A DNA stretch of 41,299 bases from JANXLS01 sp038227045 (lineage in GTDB: Bacteria > Planctomycetota > SZUA-567 > H5-PLA8). The position numbers and the translations under genes are program-made. Where the stretch lies: assembly GCA_038227045.1 (NCBI GenBank), contig JBBRQD010000044.1:1-41299 (forward strand). The letters are read 5' to 3'. Of the stretch, positions 41,280-41,299 are shown in pieces (position 1 is the stretch's first letter; the number at the start of each line of letters is the position of its first letter). The notes beneath the pieces are model-generated. The model ran no database searches. It had not been told where the DNA came from and saw only the letters and a list, made by a program, of their open reading frames with translations.

Positions 41280-41299
41280 ATGAGCGACGCACCTGCCGA
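41280..41299 (+). CDS. Possible start of a gene cut by the window end
   Basis: An ATG at 41280 opens a frame reading M-S-D-A-P-A to the last base. The upstream AT-rich stretch has no clear Shine-Dalgarno. Only six codons are visible, so this is tentative. Confidence 0.25.

Overview
The window looks like a chromosomal segment of a moderately GC-rich bacterium of the Planctomycetes-Verrucomicrobia type. The evidence is a secreted sulfatase with a CCPTR active site, a WD40-repeat serine/threonine kinase next to an FHA kinase, a cyclic-nucleotide-binding/PATAN regulator, a HEAT/PDZ secreted protein, a Rho factor with a long Ala/Pro-rich N-terminus, a polA-coaE-rho cluster, and many dispersed palindromic repeats between genes. 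The phylum is an inference and no 16S rRNA gene is present.

Layout. 1-99: C-terminal end of an IS66-type transposase. 206-6881 (minus): a [4Fe-4S] uracil-DNA glycosylase family protein, a large PA14/SGNH lipoprotein, a membrane GT2 glycosyltransferase, and a CNB-PATAN regulator. 7052-12322 (plus): an UlaG-like metallo-hydrolase, a HUMPS (hexulose/ketogulonate phosphate) family protein, a secreted beta-propeller-like protein, a 55-aa ORF and a sulfatase. 12394-13942: an arsenic cassette arsR-arsC-aquaporin that overlaps nagB tail to tail. 15010-19044: an exported unknown protein, then an AlgI-type MBOAT acyltransferase with its SGNH partner. 19291-24814: polA, coaE and rho. The 3'-5' exonuclease site of PolA is degenerate.

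24726-25895 is the most unusual stretch. The last 91 bp of rho are repeated about 0.9 kb downstream with two differences, both synonymous. Between the copies lies a compact two-gene module of unknown function, and the far copy cuts into a B-box zinc-finger ORF on the other strand. This looks like integration or recombination at the 3' end of rho. 26219-32431: an FHA/zinc-ribbon kinase and a kinase-TPR-double WD40 propeller protein. 32504-33451: a Uma2 nuclease and a small unknown protein.

33546-36766 (minus) is a sulfate-activation operon, cysD then cysNC. It is interrupted exactly between the two genes by a GxxExxY gene framed by 41-bp inverted repeats, apparently a small mobile unit. 36933-38793: a HEAT/PDZ secreted protein, a JAMM metallopeptidase with a cysteine cluster, and a bifunctional-nuclease-domain protein. 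39136-39565: tRNA-Glu(TTC) and rpsU. 39803-41299: small membrane and hypothetical genes and REP-like hairpins.

Intergenic DNA is rich in palindromes of several families: telomere-like G-runs, CTTTGTG-type repeats, a 254-bp element with roughly 60-bp inverted ends, and short perfect inverted repeats at gene ends. No CRISPR array, rRNA or complete insertion sequence was seen.
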